NCBI GenBank assembly: GCA_021845645.1
Contig: JAJZVM010000008.1
Location: 1 to 64,000, forward strand
Direction: 5' to 3'
DNA length: 64,000 bases
Source of the DNA: Bacillota bacterium
Lineage (GTDB): Bacteria > Bacillota_E > JAJZYS01 > JAJYTV01
Shown: positions 34,122 to 43,011 of the stretch, one piece after another
Layout of the letters: every line of letters begins with the position of its first letter
Numbering within the stretch: the stretch's first letter is position 1
Notes under the pieces: model-generated
What the model saw: only the letters and a program-made list of their open reading frames with translations
Databases searched by the model: none
What the model was told of the DNA's origin: nothing
Made by a program: the position numbers and the translations under genes

Positions 34122-35036
34122 CTTCAGGCCAGCCTCCTCGATGCGCACCGTGAGCGCTTCGACGAAGGCGGTGGCATCCCCGACGACCCCGACGTCCGCC
34201 ATCCCGAAAATGGGCGCGCCAGGGTCCTTGTTTACGGCGAGCATGTGCTTCGCGTAGACGTCCGAGACGTGCTGTGGCGCCCCCGAGATGCCGAGCGCCA
34301 GATAGATGTCCGGGTGCACGGTGTTGCCCGTCTGTCCAATCTGGGTATCTGATGTGGCCCACCCCGCCTCGACCGCGGCCAGAGTGGCGCCGACATGGGC
34401 GCCGAGCACGTCGGCGAGGCGGCGCAACTTGTCGAACGAGGCCAGGCTGCCCATGCCGAGTCCGCCCGAGGCGATGTAGCGCGCCATGTCAATGCCGGAG
34501 GCCTGGCTGGCCCGCTCCTCGATCGTCGTCCAGGGGAGGCCCGCTGCGGGCTGCCATGCCGCATCCTGCGGGGTGGCCCCGGTGCGCGCGGGTGCGCTCA
34601 ACGGCACCTCTGGATCTTTGAGTGTGGCCACGAAGGGCGTGCGCAGGACCTCCACCTCGGCGTAGGCCCTGCCCGCGAACGGTTTCAAAGCGGCGTGCAG
34701 CGTCCCGCCTGCGTCCCTGCGCACGGCGAGGCAGCCGACAAGACACGTTCCCTCGAGCCTGACGGCAAGCCCTGCGGCCGTCTCGCGCGCAAGGTTCCTG
34801 TCCCGCAGGTAGATCCCGTGCAGGTCCTTGCCCGCGAGTTGAAGCAGCACGTTCTGGACGATCTCGGGGGCAGAAGGAACGTCGACGCCCGACCGGAAGA
34901 CGCGTGCGGCATCGCCCGGCCAATCGTCGCCGGGCGGGCAGAGCCAGAGACCCAAGACCTCCTCGTGCGGAAATATCTCCGCGAGGCTGCAAGGCAAGGC
35001 CGAATCGGCACAGTCCAGTACGATGGCGGCGATCAC
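34113..35036 (-). CDS. etfA: Electron transfer flavoprotein alpha subunit
   Basis: Forms a heterodimer with EtfB and carries FAD; it takes electrons from a flavin dehydrogenase and passes them to the quinone pool or another acceptor. The 307-residue protein has a divergent N-terminal domain and a conserved FAD domain: GGLGMGSLASFDKLRRLADV, LGAHVGATLAAVEAGW, QIGQTGNTVHPDIYLALGIS and NKDPGAPIFGMADVGVVGD. Its GTG start directly abuts the etfB stop codon. Unlike most ETF loci there is no acyl-CoA dehydrogenase nearby; the adjacent flavoprotein at 35973 is the likely electron donor. Confidence 0.95.
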   Translation of the reverse strand: MIAAIVLDCADSALPCSLAEIFPHEEVLGLWLCPPGDDWPGDAARVFRSGVDVPSAPEIVQNVLLQLAGKDLHGIYLRDRNLARETAAGLAVRLEGTCLVGCLAVRRDAGGTLHAALKPFAGRAYAEVEVLRTPFVATLKDPEVPLSAPARTGATPQDAAWQPAAGLPWTTIEERASQASGIDMARYIASGGLGMGSLASFDKLRRLADVLGAHVGATLAAVEAGWATSDTQIGQTGNTVHPDIYLALGISGAPQHVSDVYAKHMLAVNKDPGAPIFGMADVGVVGDATAFVEALTVRIEEAGLKLL

Positions 35037-35798
35037 CTAGGTGGACCTCCATTCTGCGAGTATCTCTGCGGCGCGCGCCACCTGCTCCTCGAGCGTCCCT
35101 TCGAGGAACTCGCAATGCGTCACGGGGCGCTCCGCCTTTTCCAGCCGCTCGAGGGCCAGCGACGGTGCGGCGTCGCCCGCCTCGACCAGCACCTCCCGCC
35201 GCTTCGCGGCGATCATGTCCTTCAGCTTCGGCTGGCGGAGCTTCAGGTTCGGGATCAGCGTGACGCTGGCGACGAGCGGCAGAGGCGCGAGCACCGTCTC
35301 CTCCCTGTGGTCGTCGATCACGTGCTCGATCCGCACTTGCCCGTCCGCCTGCGACGCGATGCTCAAAAGGCGGGGCAGGAAGGGGAATCCGAGCAGGGCG
35401 GCGAGTGCAGGGCCGAAGATGCCCTGGTCCCAGTCCCCCGACTGCTCCCCGACGAGGATCAGGTCGGGGAGGTCCATGGTCCGGAGGTGCGCCTCCAGGG
35501 CGCGAGCCGCCATCATGGTGTCGAAGGAGCAGTCGAGGTCGATGCGCCGCGCGTCGTCCACGAGGTAGGTGAGGGCGAGTCGCAGTGCCTCGTTCGCCTC
35601 CTTGGGACCGATCGAGACGCACCTCACCCGCGTCCCCGGCAGGCTCTCGCGCAGACCGAGTGCGATCTCCAGGCCGACCTTGTCGAAGAGCCCGACCGTA
35701 TGCGGGACCCGGGGACCGGCCCGGCCATCGGCGAAGCTCAGGAGAGTGTCTGGCAGCTCCGGATCAGGGATCCATTTGAGGGCTACGAGGATATCCAA
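35037..35798 (-). CDS. etfB: Electron transfer flavoprotein beta subunit
   Basis: The 253-residue protein is EtfB, the AMP-binding partner of EtfA. Visible features are ILVALKWIPDPELPDTLLSF at the start, EIALGLRESLPGTRVRCVSI, the nucleotide site LILVGEQSGDWDQGIFGPAL and a C-terminal PLPLVASVTLIPNLKLRQPK. The TTG start at 35798 follows AGAGGAGG at 8 nt; a longer upstream frame is ignored because it lacks similarity. It lies downstream of the TcuA-like flavoprotein and upstream of etfA in the same orientation. Confidence 0.94.
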   Translation of the reverse strand: MDILVALKWIPDPELPDTLLSFADGRAGPRVPHTVGLFDKVGLEIALGLRESLPGTRVRCVSIGPKEANEALRLALTYLVDDARRIDLDCSFDTMMAARALEAHLRTMDLPDLILVGEQSGDWDQGIFGPALAALLGFPFLPRLLSIASQADGQVRIEHVIDDHREETVLAPLPLVASVTLIPNLKLRQPKLKDMIAAKRREVLVEAGDAAPSLALERLEKAERPVTHCEFLEGTLEEQVARAAEILAEWRST

Positions 35799-35972
35799 GT
35801 CCTTGACCTCCTCTGGGCCCGGCACGTCAGGACGCACCGCCGCGCCCCGGGGTCGGGCCCGTTCTGGGCTCTTGCCCCCTCGGCGAGAGCCGGCTTCCAT
35901 TCGCGCGACGCCTCCCCGGCCACGGCGGCGAAGGTAGGGGTTTGCCCGCCGCCGCGATCGGGAAGGCAAGGT

Positions 35973-37379
35973 CTAGTCCTTGCGCGTCACATAGGTCGCC
36001 GCGTTGCGTCCGGCGATGCGGCCGAAGACGGCCCCGCGCAGGAATGACGTCGCTCCGGGGTACTTGCCGTAGTAAAGGCCGGTGATCTCACCGGCTGCGT
36101 AGAGCCCCGCGATCGGGCGGTCGTCCCGGTCCAGGACCTGGCTCTCCGTGTCGGTCGCGATGCCGCCGTAGGTGAAGACGATCGAGCAGACGATGGGCCA
36201 CGACACGTAGGGCGGCGACGTGAGCGGTAACGCCCAGTTGGACTTCGCGGGCTGGAGGTCATGCGCCGCGTTCCCGTCCTTGCGCAGCGGCTGGAACGTG
36301 GCCTCTGCGTTGTGCCTGCAGGCTTCGTTGTAGCTCGCGATCGTCCGCGCGAGCGCAGCCTTCGGCAGGCCGAGCTTCTCCGCCAATTCGTCCGGCGTCG
36401 CGGCGGTCACGGGCTCGGCGTCGGTGCCAAGGGCATGGTGGTAGTTCGGGATGGAGAAGACGCGCTGGTCGCAGATGCAGTACGCCACCTGGCCCGGCTG
36501 GGTCAGGAAGTTGCGCGAGACCCGCTCGTAGATCTCGTCGATCGTGTCCTCGCCCTCGTCCACGAAGCGCTCGCCGAACTTGTTGACGAGGATGCCGTAG
36601 GGAAAGAGCATGACGACCGCCTCGGGCATCCTGCTGCGCGGGTCCACCGGCTCCGCGTGGAACGAGTTGAATTCCCCTGCGGGCTTCGCCCCGGCCGCGA
36701 GGGCTGCCTCGATCCCCTCGCCCTTGTTGTTCTCGCCGCCCGGGGAGATGTTGCGCAGCCGGTGCACGGGGTGCGGGAAATAGCGCGCCAGCATTTCCAT
36801 GTTGCCCTCGAACCCGCCCGAGGCCAGGACGACCGCGCGGGTCTTCAGGGTAGCCGGGCCATCGGGGGTGCTCACCTCGATGCCGGAAAGGGCTCCCCCT
36901 TCGAAGACGAGGCGCTGCATGGCGGTGTTGTAGAGCATCTCGACACCGTACGATTCAGCCTTGTCCGCAAGCCGCTCCACGACCGCCTTGCCTCCCCCGA
37001 CCGGCAAGAGGCGTGGCCGGGAGGCCGTGAGGAAGATCGTAGGGAGGTTCTGGAACGCGACGCCCTGCTGCTCCAGCCACTCGAGGGCCTCCGGGGCGTC
37101 CTGGGCCAGCCTGCGCACGATCCTCTCGTCGCTGTATCCCTCCGAGAACGCCATCATGTCCTCGACGAAGTTCTCGCCGACCGTCCTGCCGTCAGCCATG
37201 CGCAGATAGGCACCCGTCCAGCGGGAACTGCCGCCGCGCATCTCCCGCGTCGAGCGCTCCAGCACCGCGACCGAGACGTCCTCCGCCCCGTCCTCCACCA
37301 GCTGCTCGACGCAGGACAGGGCCGTCGACAGCCCTGCCACCCCTGCGCCCACGACGACTACGTCGTAGTAGTCTTGCAT
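35973..37379 (-). CDS. FAD-dependent dehydrogenase, tricarballylate-dehydrogenase (TcuA)-like
   Basis: The 468-residue flavoprotein belongs to the fumarate reductase/succinate dehydrogenase flavoprotein superfamily. It has the FAD dinucleotide fold YDVVVVGAGVAGLSTALS, RGGSSRWTGAYLRM, a capping domain, and the C-terminal FAD site GLYAAGEITGLYYGKYPGAT and SFLRGAVFGRIAGRNAA. The GGSSR..G pattern and length resemble TcuA, which oxidises tricarballylate to cis-aconitate. No TcuB partner is present; EtfAB, encoded directly after it, could take the electrons. ATG 37379 is 9 nt after AGGAGG. A close paralogue is at 50365. Confidence 0.85.
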   Translation of the reverse strand: MQDYYDVVVVGAGVAGLSTALSCVEQLVEDGAEDVSVAVLERSTREMRGGSSRWTGAYLRMADGRTVGENFVEDMMAFSEGYSDERIVRRLAQDAPEALEWLEQQGVAFQNLPTIFLTASRPRLLPVGGGKAVVERLADKAESYGVEMLYNTAMQRLVFEGGALSGIEVSTPDGPATLKTRAVVLASGGFEGNMEMLARYFPHPVHRLRNISPGGENNKGEGIEAALAAGAKPAGEFNSFHAEPVDPRSRMPEAVVMLFPYGILVNKFGERFVDEGEDTIDEIYERVSRNFLTQPGQVAYCICDQRVFSIPNYHHALGTDAEPVTAATPDELAEKLGLPKAALARTIASYNEACRHNAEATFQPLRKDGNAAHDLQPAKSNWALPLTSPPYVSWPIVCSIVFTYGGIATDTESQVLDRDDRPIAGLYAAGEITGLYYGKYPGATSFLRGAVFGRIAGRNAATYVTRKD

Positions 37380-37404
37380 CTGCCGTATCCTCCTCAAGAT
37401 GTCG

Positions 37405-38085
37405 CTAGAATGTGCGCCGCCCTCCCACCGCCGGGACCCATGCCTCGACGCCTCGTGCCTCCTCCCGCAACGCGGTCAGGAAGGGTTCGGCCGTCGCAAC
37501 CAGCGCCGGAAACGTGCCGTAGTGGAGCGGCATCGCCATGGGCGCGCCAAGGAAAGTCACCGCCTTGGCCGCGGCCCGCGGCCCCATGGTGAAGTGGTCG
37601 CCGATCGGCACCATGGCAAGGTCGATGTCGTACATCTCGCCGTAGAGCCCGAGATCCGAGAAGAGCGCCGTATCACCCAGGTGCGCGAAGGTGAAGCCCT
37701 CGACCTGCACGATGTAGCCCGCCGCGACGCCGCTGCGCGACGAGTGCAGGGCCGGGATCATGGTCACGTGCAGGTCGTCGGCGAGCGTTGCGCCGCCACC
37801 GAGGTTTAAGGTGAGGAAGCCGCCCTGGTCGACGCCCTCGTCGCGCACGAGCCGGGCCATCGTCTCGGGCTGGGTCACGATCCTGGCCCCGCTCTGCGCG
37901 ACCTGCGGCACGTCCTGCACATGGTCCCAGTGATCGTGCGTCACGAGGGCGAACCTGGCGTCCGCCGGCGGGGCCGCCTGCGTCACGGGACTCTTCGCAT
38001 ACCAGGGATCGATCACGAAGCTGAGGCCCCTGGACGTGCGTACCTCCACCGTGGAGTGCGCAACCCAGGTGATCTCGACCGACAT
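37405..38085 (-). CDS. Metallo-beta-lactamase-fold hydrolase (UPF0173/UlaG-like)
   Basis: The 226-residue protein has the metal-binding motif THDHWDH, a central HLGDT and C-terminal MPLHYGTF, the set of ligands of UPF0173/UlaG-type metal-dependent hydrolases. Such enzymes open lactones, phosphodiesters or thioesters in the cytoplasm; the substrate here is unknown. Start is ATG 38085 after TTGAGGAGTGGGG. It is in line with the short-chain dehydrogenase before it and the TcuA-like flavoprotein after it, with short gaps, so all are likely co-transcribed. Confidence 0.88.
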   Translation of the reverse strand: MSVEITWVAHSTVEVRTSRGLSFVIDPWYAKSPVTQAAPPADARFALVTHDHWDHVQDVPQVAQSGARIVTQPETMARLVRDEGVDQGGFLTLNLGGGATLADDLHVTMIPALHSSRSGVAAGYIVQVEGFTFAHLGDTALFSDLGLYGEMYDIDLAMVPIGDHFTMGPRAAAKAVTFLGAPMAMPLHYGTFPALVATAEPFLTALREEARGVEAWVPAVGGRRTF

Positions 38086-38119
38086 GTCCCCACTCCTCAA
38101 AAGGCGCGTTGCGACAGGC

Positions 38120-38896
38120 TCACCAAGCGGTCCAGCCGCCGTCGGCGAAGATCACCTGGCCGGTGACGTAATCGGAGGCGGCGGTGGCAAGGAAGACGAC
38201 GAGGCCTCGGAGGTCTGTCTCGGGGTTGCCGAGCCGCCCGAGGAAGGTCCGCTGCTGCATCCACTCCAGCCGCTCCGGCTGGGCCTGCAGGGGCGCCGTC
38301 ATCTGGGTGGGGTAGAAGACGCCGGGGGCGACGCAGTTGACCTGCAGGTTGTGCTTGCCCCACTCGAGCGCGAGCCCCCTGGTCAGGTTGGCGACCCCCG
38401 CCTTGGAGGCGTAGTACGCGGACTCCGGCAGCGGCCCCACGATGTTTGCGTAGAGCGTCGAGGTGTTGATGATCTTGCCGTGCCCCCGCCCGACCATCTC
38501 ACGCGCCACCCGCCGGTCGACAAGCCAGGTGCCGGTCAGGTTGATGTCGACGATGCGGTGCCATTCCGCAAGGGTCATCTCGAAGGCGTCCTTGCGCAGC
38601 ATCACGCCGGCGTGGTGCACGAGAACGTCGATCTTGCCGAACTGCCGCATGGCCTCCGCCACCATGCCGTCGACCGCCGCCTCATCCGCCACGTCCACGA
38701 AGCCGACCTCCGCCCGGCGCCCGAGCGCTTCGATCGCGGCCTTGGTTGCTGCAAGGTCCGCCGCACGGCTGGCCTGGTCCGCGAGGAACACGTCCGAGCC
38801 GTGCTCCGCGAGCGCGAGCGCGGAGTGGTAGCCGAGCCCCCCGGCGGAAGCTCCTGTCACCAGGGACACCTGACCTGTCAAATCGAACTGGTTCAT
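38120..38896 (-). CDS. Short-chain dehydrogenase/reductase
   Basis: The 258-residue SDR has the nucleotide motif LVTGASAGGLG, the NAG-equivalent VHHAGVM, the catalytic Ser (INTSTLYAN) and Tyr-x-x-x-Lys (YYASKAG), and the end VTGQVIFADGGWTAW. It oxidises or reduces a hydroxy/keto intermediate with NAD(P). ATG 38896 is chosen over upstream codons because AGGGAGTG precedes it and family similarity begins there. It is the first gene of the SDR-hydrolase-TcuA-etfB-etfA run, with a regulon motif about 170 bp upstream. Confidence 0.93.
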   Translation of the reverse strand: MNQFDLTGQVSLVTGASAGGLGYHSALALAEHGSDVFLADQASRAADLAATKAAIEALGRRAEVGFVDVADEAAVDGMVAEAMRQFGKIDVLVHHAGVMLRKDAFEMTLAEWHRIVDINLTGTWLVDRRVAREMVGRGHGKIINTSTLYANIVGPLPESAYYASKAGVANLTRGLALEWGKHNLQVNCVAPGVFYPTQMTAPLQAQPERLEWMQQRTFLGRLGNPETDLRGLVVFLATAASDYVTGQVIFADGGWTAW

Positions 38897-39062
38897 CGAA
38901 TCACTCCCTGCGTCCTGAATTTGGATATCCGAGGTGTGGAGAAAGCCTGCCGACCTGCTGCGGAACTCTTGCACGCCTCTACGCCGATTGCAGCCGGGGA
39001 TCAGGCGGTTCTCCCGGGCCGCAGAAGCGCCCGGACTGCCCACATCCCAGTGTTTCTGGCAT

Positions 39063-39081
39063 TTCGGTATACCTGTGTACT
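39063..39081 (-). promoter_or_regulatory. Regulon motif site 3 (GTATAC/GTGTAC)
   Basis: TTCGGTATACCTGTGTACT contains the palindrome GGTATACC (39067-39074) and a second GTGTAC. It lies between the LeuD-like gene and the short-chain dehydrogenase, both minus strand, so it would control the operon starting at 38896. Confidence 0.5.
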
Positions 39082-39124
39082 TTTCCTCCCGAGGGACCGC
39101 ATCCCGCCCGACGGGCGGGTCGGC

Positions 39125-39643
39125 TCACCCTTGCCCGGTCCGCTCCCAGCCGCCGCCCGAGAGAAGCCAGGCGATAAGGCCGCCCTGCGCCACCATCTCC
39201 ATGAGGAAGGGCGGCAGCGGAGTGGCCAGGATCTCCTCCTGGGAGCGGGCGTTGCACAGCCGGCCGCTCTCAAGCGCAAGCTCGAGTTCGTCGCCTGTCT
39301 TTGCGAAGTGCGAGATCCCCGGGACCTCCATGGCGATGAGGCCGTTGTTGAAGGCGTTGCGGTAGAAGTTGCGGGCGAAGGACTCAGCGAAGACCGCCCA
39401 GACCCCCGCCTGCCGAAGACCGATGGCCGCATGCTCGCGCGACGAGCCCGAGCCGAAGCTGCGGCCAGCCACGACGAAGTCTCCCTGGGCAACCCTGTGC
39501 GCGAAGTCCGGCATGACGCCCTCCATGATGTGGGCTGCCCAGACCCCAGGGTCCTGGTGGACGAGGTACATCGACGGGATGATGGCGTCCGTGTCGACGT
39601 CGTCGCCGAACGTCCACGCGCGACCCCTGTGGATTGTCTCCAT
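39125..39643 (-). CDS. Aconitase-superfamily hydro-lyase, small (LeuD-like) subunit
   Basis: The 172-residue swivel-domain subunit has DDVDTDAIIPSMYLV, the substrate loop GRSFGSGSSREHAAIGLRQA and FARNFYRNAFNNGL. Together with the adjacent large subunit it forms a two-part hydratase/dehydratase like isopropylmalate isomerase or 2,3-dimethylmalate dehydratase. Leucine biosynthesis is unlikely because no other leu gene is near and the context is catabolic. It starts 3 nt after the large subunit stop. Confidence 0.92.
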   Translation of the reverse strand: METIHRGRAWTFGDDVDTDAIIPSMYLVHQDPGVWAAHIMEGVMPDFAHRVAQGDFVVAGRSFGSGSSREHAAIGLRQAGVWAVFAESFARNFYRNAFNNGLIAMEVPGISHFAKTGDELELALESGRLCNARSQEEILATPLPPFLMEMVAQGGLIAWLLSGGGWERTGQG

Positions 39644-39646
39644 CCT

Positions 39647-40891
39647 CTACACCTCCCCTGCCGAGCGGATCTCGCCGGCGAGCGCGGATGCGGCGACCGT
39701 CGCCGGCGAGGCCAGGTACACCTGAGACTCGGAGTGACCCGACCGACCGCGGAAGTTGCGGTTCTGGGTCGAGATGCGCACCTCGCCCCGGGCGAGCGTC
39801 CCCTCGTGGATGCCGGGACAGGAGCCGCAGCCGGGAGAGCAGATGATGGCACCGGCGTTGGCAAAGACTGCGAGCAGTCCCTCCGCCATGGCCAGGCGGT
39901 ATTCCCGCATGGTCGACGGTGTGACGAGGAGGCGCACATCGTTGTGGACGTGTCTGCCGCGCAGTACGTCGGCCGCCACCCGCAGGTCCTCGATCGTGCC
40001 GTGGGTACAACTGCCAAGGTAGGCCTGGTCGACGCGGACGCACCGCACCTCGCGCAGCGGGTGGACGTTGGCGGGATTCGGCGGCATTGCCACCACAGAC
40101 TCGAAGCTGCCCGCGTCGTAGCGGTGGACCGCTTCGAATGCGGCATCCAGGTCGCTCGCGAGCTCGGGACACGGTTTGCCGAGCGCGGCGTGATGCCTGC
40201 GGGTCACCTCGTCCACGGCCACGATCCCGTTCTTCGCGCCGAACTCGGTCGAGAGGTTGCAGAGCGTCATGCGGCCGGGGAGGTCCATCCCGCGGACGGC
40301 TGAGCCTGCCCACTCGATCGTTTTGTAGGTCGCGGCATGCCGCCCGTGCTCGCCGAGCAGCGTGAGGCCAACGTCCATGGCCATGACGCCTCGGGGCAGC
40401 TCGCCCTCGATCTCGAAGCGGATGGTCGGAGGCACGCGCATCCAGGTCTTGCCTGTCGCGAAGACGGCCGCCACGTCGGTCGGGCCAAGCGCGACGGCGA
40501 GCGCCCCGACCGCGCCTGACGTGTTGGTGTGCGAATCGGTCGCGACCAGGATGTCGCCAGCCCGGACGAGGCCGCTGTCGATGAAGAACTGATGCTTGAT
40601 GCCGTAGTCGGTCACCGCCCTCAGCCCGTGTTCCCGGCTGAAGGCCACGAGCCCGCGTACGATCTCCGCCTCCTCGAGGCCAGAGGCGGGCATGTAGTGG
40701 TCGGAGATCGCGATGGCGCGTTCCGAGTCCCAGGCCCTGCCACCCAGCCGCTCGAAGGTCTCGGCGAAGATCGAGAACTGGACATCGTCGATACTCGCCA
40801 GATCGACGTCCACGACGACCAGTTCGCCGGGCCCTACCCGGTCGCGGTGCGAACGTCTTGCAAGGATCTTCTCCGTGATCGTCATGCCCAT
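39647..40891 (-). CDS. Aconitase-superfamily hydro-lyase, large (LeuC-like) subunit
   Basis: The 414-residue subunit binds a [4Fe-4S] cluster through Cys295 (GSCTHG), Cys355 and Cys358 (SPGCGSC), with the canonical spacing. Other conserved parts are ISDHYMPASG, VATDSHTNTSGAVGALAVAL and CNLSTEFGAKNGIV. It adds or removes water on an unsaturated or hydroxylated di- or tricarboxylic acid. Its closest functional analogies by context are DmdA (2,3-dimethylmalate dehydratase) or homoaconitase-like enzymes; sequence reading alone cannot decide. ATG follows AGGAGGAGATGATC at a slightly long distance. Confidence 0.92.
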   Translation of the reverse strand: MGMTITEKILARRSHRDRVGPGELVVVDVDLASIDDVQFSIFAETFERLGGRAWDSERAIAISDHYMPASGLEEAEIVRGLVAFSREHGLRAVTDYGIKHQFFIDSGLVRAGDILVATDSHTNTSGAVGALAVALGPTDVAAVFATGKTWMRVPPTIRFEIEGELPRGVMAMDVGLTLLGEHGRHAATYKTIEWAGSAVRGMDLPGRMTLCNLSTEFGAKNGIVAVDEVTRRHHAALGKPCPELASDLDAAFEAVHRYDAGSFESVVAMPPNPANVHPLREVRCVRVDQAYLGSCTHGTIEDLRVAADVLRGRHVHNDVRLLVTPSTMREYRLAMAEGLLAVFANAGAIICSPGCGSCPGIHEGTLARGEVRISTQNRNFRGRSGHSESQVYLASPATVAASALAGEIRSAGEV

Positions 40892-40936
40892 CGCCGATCA
40901 TCTCCTCCTATGGAATCGCTCCCGCGCCGCACGGAC

Positions 40937-42166
40937 CTAGCCGGGGAGGGGGGCGGCCGCTCGCGCAAAGTGCGGCAGGTCCCGCTTCGTCAGGACGAGC
41001 CAGATGGCGATGGCCCCTGCGAGGGTCAGCCAGAGGGCAAGTGCGAGCCAGGCGTCGCCGAAGTGGTGCGTCACGTCGACGATATGGCCGAAGAGCGGCG
41101 GGTAGATGGCCGAGCCCAGGAACGAGGCGGCCGCGGGCCAGCTCATCGCCTCGCCGGAGCGGGCGAGGGGCACGCATTCCGCCGCCCAGAGGTTCGTCGT
41201 GGAGGACCAGCCGATCGTGCCAAGCCCCAAGAGGAAGAGGACGACGAACACCGGCAGCAGTCCGGTGCCTTGCGGCATCACCCCGACCGTGAGGCTCGTT
41301 AGGGCGGCGATGAGAGAGAGCGCGATCAGGACCGGCGCCCGCCGCCCGCCCGCGAGATCGGTCAGGGTGCCGGCCAGGAGGCGCCCTGTGATCCCCCCGA
41401 CCTGCGCGACGGCGAGGCCCACCCCCCCGAGGGCGGTGGTCCAGCCCAGGCTGTTGTGCAGGTCGGGGATGATGTAGGCGATCACTGTGTACTGGCCGGA
41501 GACGAGCATCCAGCTGAGCAGCGTCGGCCAGATGGCCGGAAGGATCCCCTTGAAGGACCAGCCGCCGCGATTGCGCACGGTCCAGTTGCGCGGCAGGTGG
41601 AAGAAGAAGAGGGTGCTCGTCGCCACGAGCACCACCGCCAGTCCTACCCAGACGAGCGGCAGCGAGAGGCGCACGAGCGCGAGCGGCAGGAGAAGGGCTG
41701 CGAGGATGCCGCCGATCGGCACCCCTGTCTGCCGCAGAGACATCACGAGGCCGCGGGCGGAATGGAGGAAGCCCTCGAAGATCGCGCGCGAGCTCGAGAG
41801 CGGCACGGCGGCCGAGGTCACGCCGATCGCGAACAGCACGGCGAGAAGCGGCACGTAGGACGTCATCTGCCCCGCCAGCACCACGAAGACCGTCATCGCG
41901 GCGACGCCGCACGAGAGGAGCCAGCGCGGCCCGCGGCTGTCCACCAGGCGACCCGCGACCAGCATGCCGACGAAGACCCCGGCCAGGGTCGCCGATGAGA
42001 GCAGACCCATCTGGCCGAGATTCAGGTGCATGTCGCCGCGGATCCGAAGCGAGATGATGGCGACGCCCTGCTGGACGAGCGCGGCGCCCATCTGCGCGAT
42101 GATGCCCGTGGCGAGAAGGAGAAGGGCGCTCCGCGGCACGTTCAGAAGCGTCCTGGGTGCTGACAT
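40937..42166 (-). CDS. MFS transporter
   Basis: The 409-residue protein has twelve predicted helices and the MFS loop 2-3 motif (GRLVDSRGPRWLL) with its counterpart in the second half (GRLLAGTLTDLAGGRRAPV). It resembles organic-acid carriers of the oxalate/formate antiporter type in general layout. It sits between the DUF6282-like hydrolase and the aconitase-like large subunit, all on the minus strand, and probably moves the pathway substrate or a product. Confidence 0.9.
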   Translation of the reverse strand: MSAPRTLLNVPRSALLLLATGIIAQMGAALVQQGVAIISLRIRGDMHLNLGQMGLLSSATLAGVFVGMLVAGRLVDSRGPRWLLSCGVAAMTVFVVLAGQMTSYVPLLAVLFAIGVTSAAVPLSSSRAIFEGFLHSARGLVMSLRQTGVPIGGILAALLLPLALVRLSLPLVWVGLAVVLVATSTLFFFHLPRNWTVRNRGGWSFKGILPAIWPTLLSWMLVSGQYTVIAYIIPDLHNSLGWTTALGGVGLAVAQVGGITGRLLAGTLTDLAGGRRAPVLIALSLIAALTSLTVGVMPQGTGLLPVFVVLFLLGLGTIGWSSTTNLWAAECVPLARSGEAMSWPAAASFLGSAIYPPLFGHIVDVTHHFGDAWLALALWLTLAGAIAIWLVLTKRDLPHFARAAAPLPG

Positions 42167-42204
42167 GTCTTCCTCACCTGTCGGGTTCGCATGTTTTTGC
42201 GGGC

Positions 42205-43011
42205 CTAGGTCTCAAGCAGGCGCCTCGGGGTCTCACGCGTCATCCGTCCGACCTGCGCCACCGTGAGTCCTGCCGCGAGCAGTCGCTGCGCAAAGGCCTC
42301 GAACCCCCGGATGGGATCGCCGTGGTCGCGCTTGCCGAAGTCGCTCGAGAGCACAACACGCGCGTCGCCCACGACCGCGATCGCCTGCAGGAGGTCTGGC
42401 AGGGCCACGGCCTTCGGCGCCTCCAGGATCGTGGCGCAGTGCTCGATGTAGGCGCCCATCTCGGCAAGCTCCCACTGCGCCTCGATCGGCAGGTCCGGCC
42501 CGACCCGCCGGTTCATGGCATGCGTGACGACCACCTTGCGCACGCCCATCGCCCGTGCCTCCGCCGTGAGCACGACCACCTCGGCGGCCGGCAGGTGGCC
42601 GGTCGCCAGGATCATGCCGTGGTCGCGCACGATCTCGAGGATCTCCATCATGCCCGGGGCGAGCTTGCCCGGCGCGCCGTCGTCCATGACGCTCGGGCGT
42701 TCTCCAGTCGGCATCCAGACCACGCGTGCGCCGAGGCGCGCCGCCGCCTCGACCGCCCGCGGGTTCAGCCCGCCGACAGGCGGGTCGAGGGTGATGCCGC
42801 CGGCGATGACGAGCGAGGGGTACCTGTCGCCCACGACGCGTGCGATAGGAGCCGTATCGTAGCTGTGGCTCTTGAACACGAAGCCGCCCATGCCCGCCTC
42901 GGCTGCCCGCAGGGCGGCTTCCTCCACATCGTAGAAGCGGGGCACGTAGGGGTCTGGGCCGAGGTGCAGATGCAGGTCGATGACCCCTTGCAGGACGCCG
43001 TCATGCACCAT
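42205..43011 (-). CDS. Metal-dependent hydrolase, amidohydrolase-like TIM barrel (DUF6282 type)
   Basis: The 268-residue protein opens with the metal motif VIDLHLHLGPDPY, then GGFVFKSHSYDT, LATGHLPAAEVV, KVVVTHAMNRR and LSSDFGK, a His/Asp set typical of amidohydrolase-superfamily barrels and of DUF6282 in particular. It may hydrolyse or decarboxylate a pathway intermediate; no substrate is known for the family. ATG 43011 follows AGGGGG at about 8 nt and overlaps the end of the dehydrogenase gene upstream by 11 nt, so the two are coupled. Confidence 0.82.
   Translation of the reverse strand: MVHDGVLQGVIDLHLHLGPDPYVPRFYDVEEAALRAAEAGMGGFVFKSHSYDTAPIARVVGDRYPSLVIAGGITLDPPVGGLNPRAVEAAARLGARVVWMPTGERPSVMDDGAPGKLAPGMMEILEIVRDHGMILATGHLPAAEVVVLTAEARAMGVRKVVVTHAMNRRVGPDLPIEAQWELAEMGAYIEHCATILEAPKAVALPDLLQAIAVVGDARVVLSSDFGKRDHGDPIRGFEAFAQRLLAAGLTVAQVGRMTRETPRRLLET

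Noticed and set aside
34113..35798. FixAB-type or bifurcating ETF
   Set aside because: No ferredoxin, FixC/FixX, butyryl-CoA dehydrogenase or lactate dehydrogenase is adjacent, so there is no support for bifurcation.
39125..40891. Leucine biosynthesis leuCD
   Set aside because: The pair has the family motifs, but no leuA or leuB is near and all neighbours are catabolic or transport genes, so a hydro-lyase in degradation is more likely.
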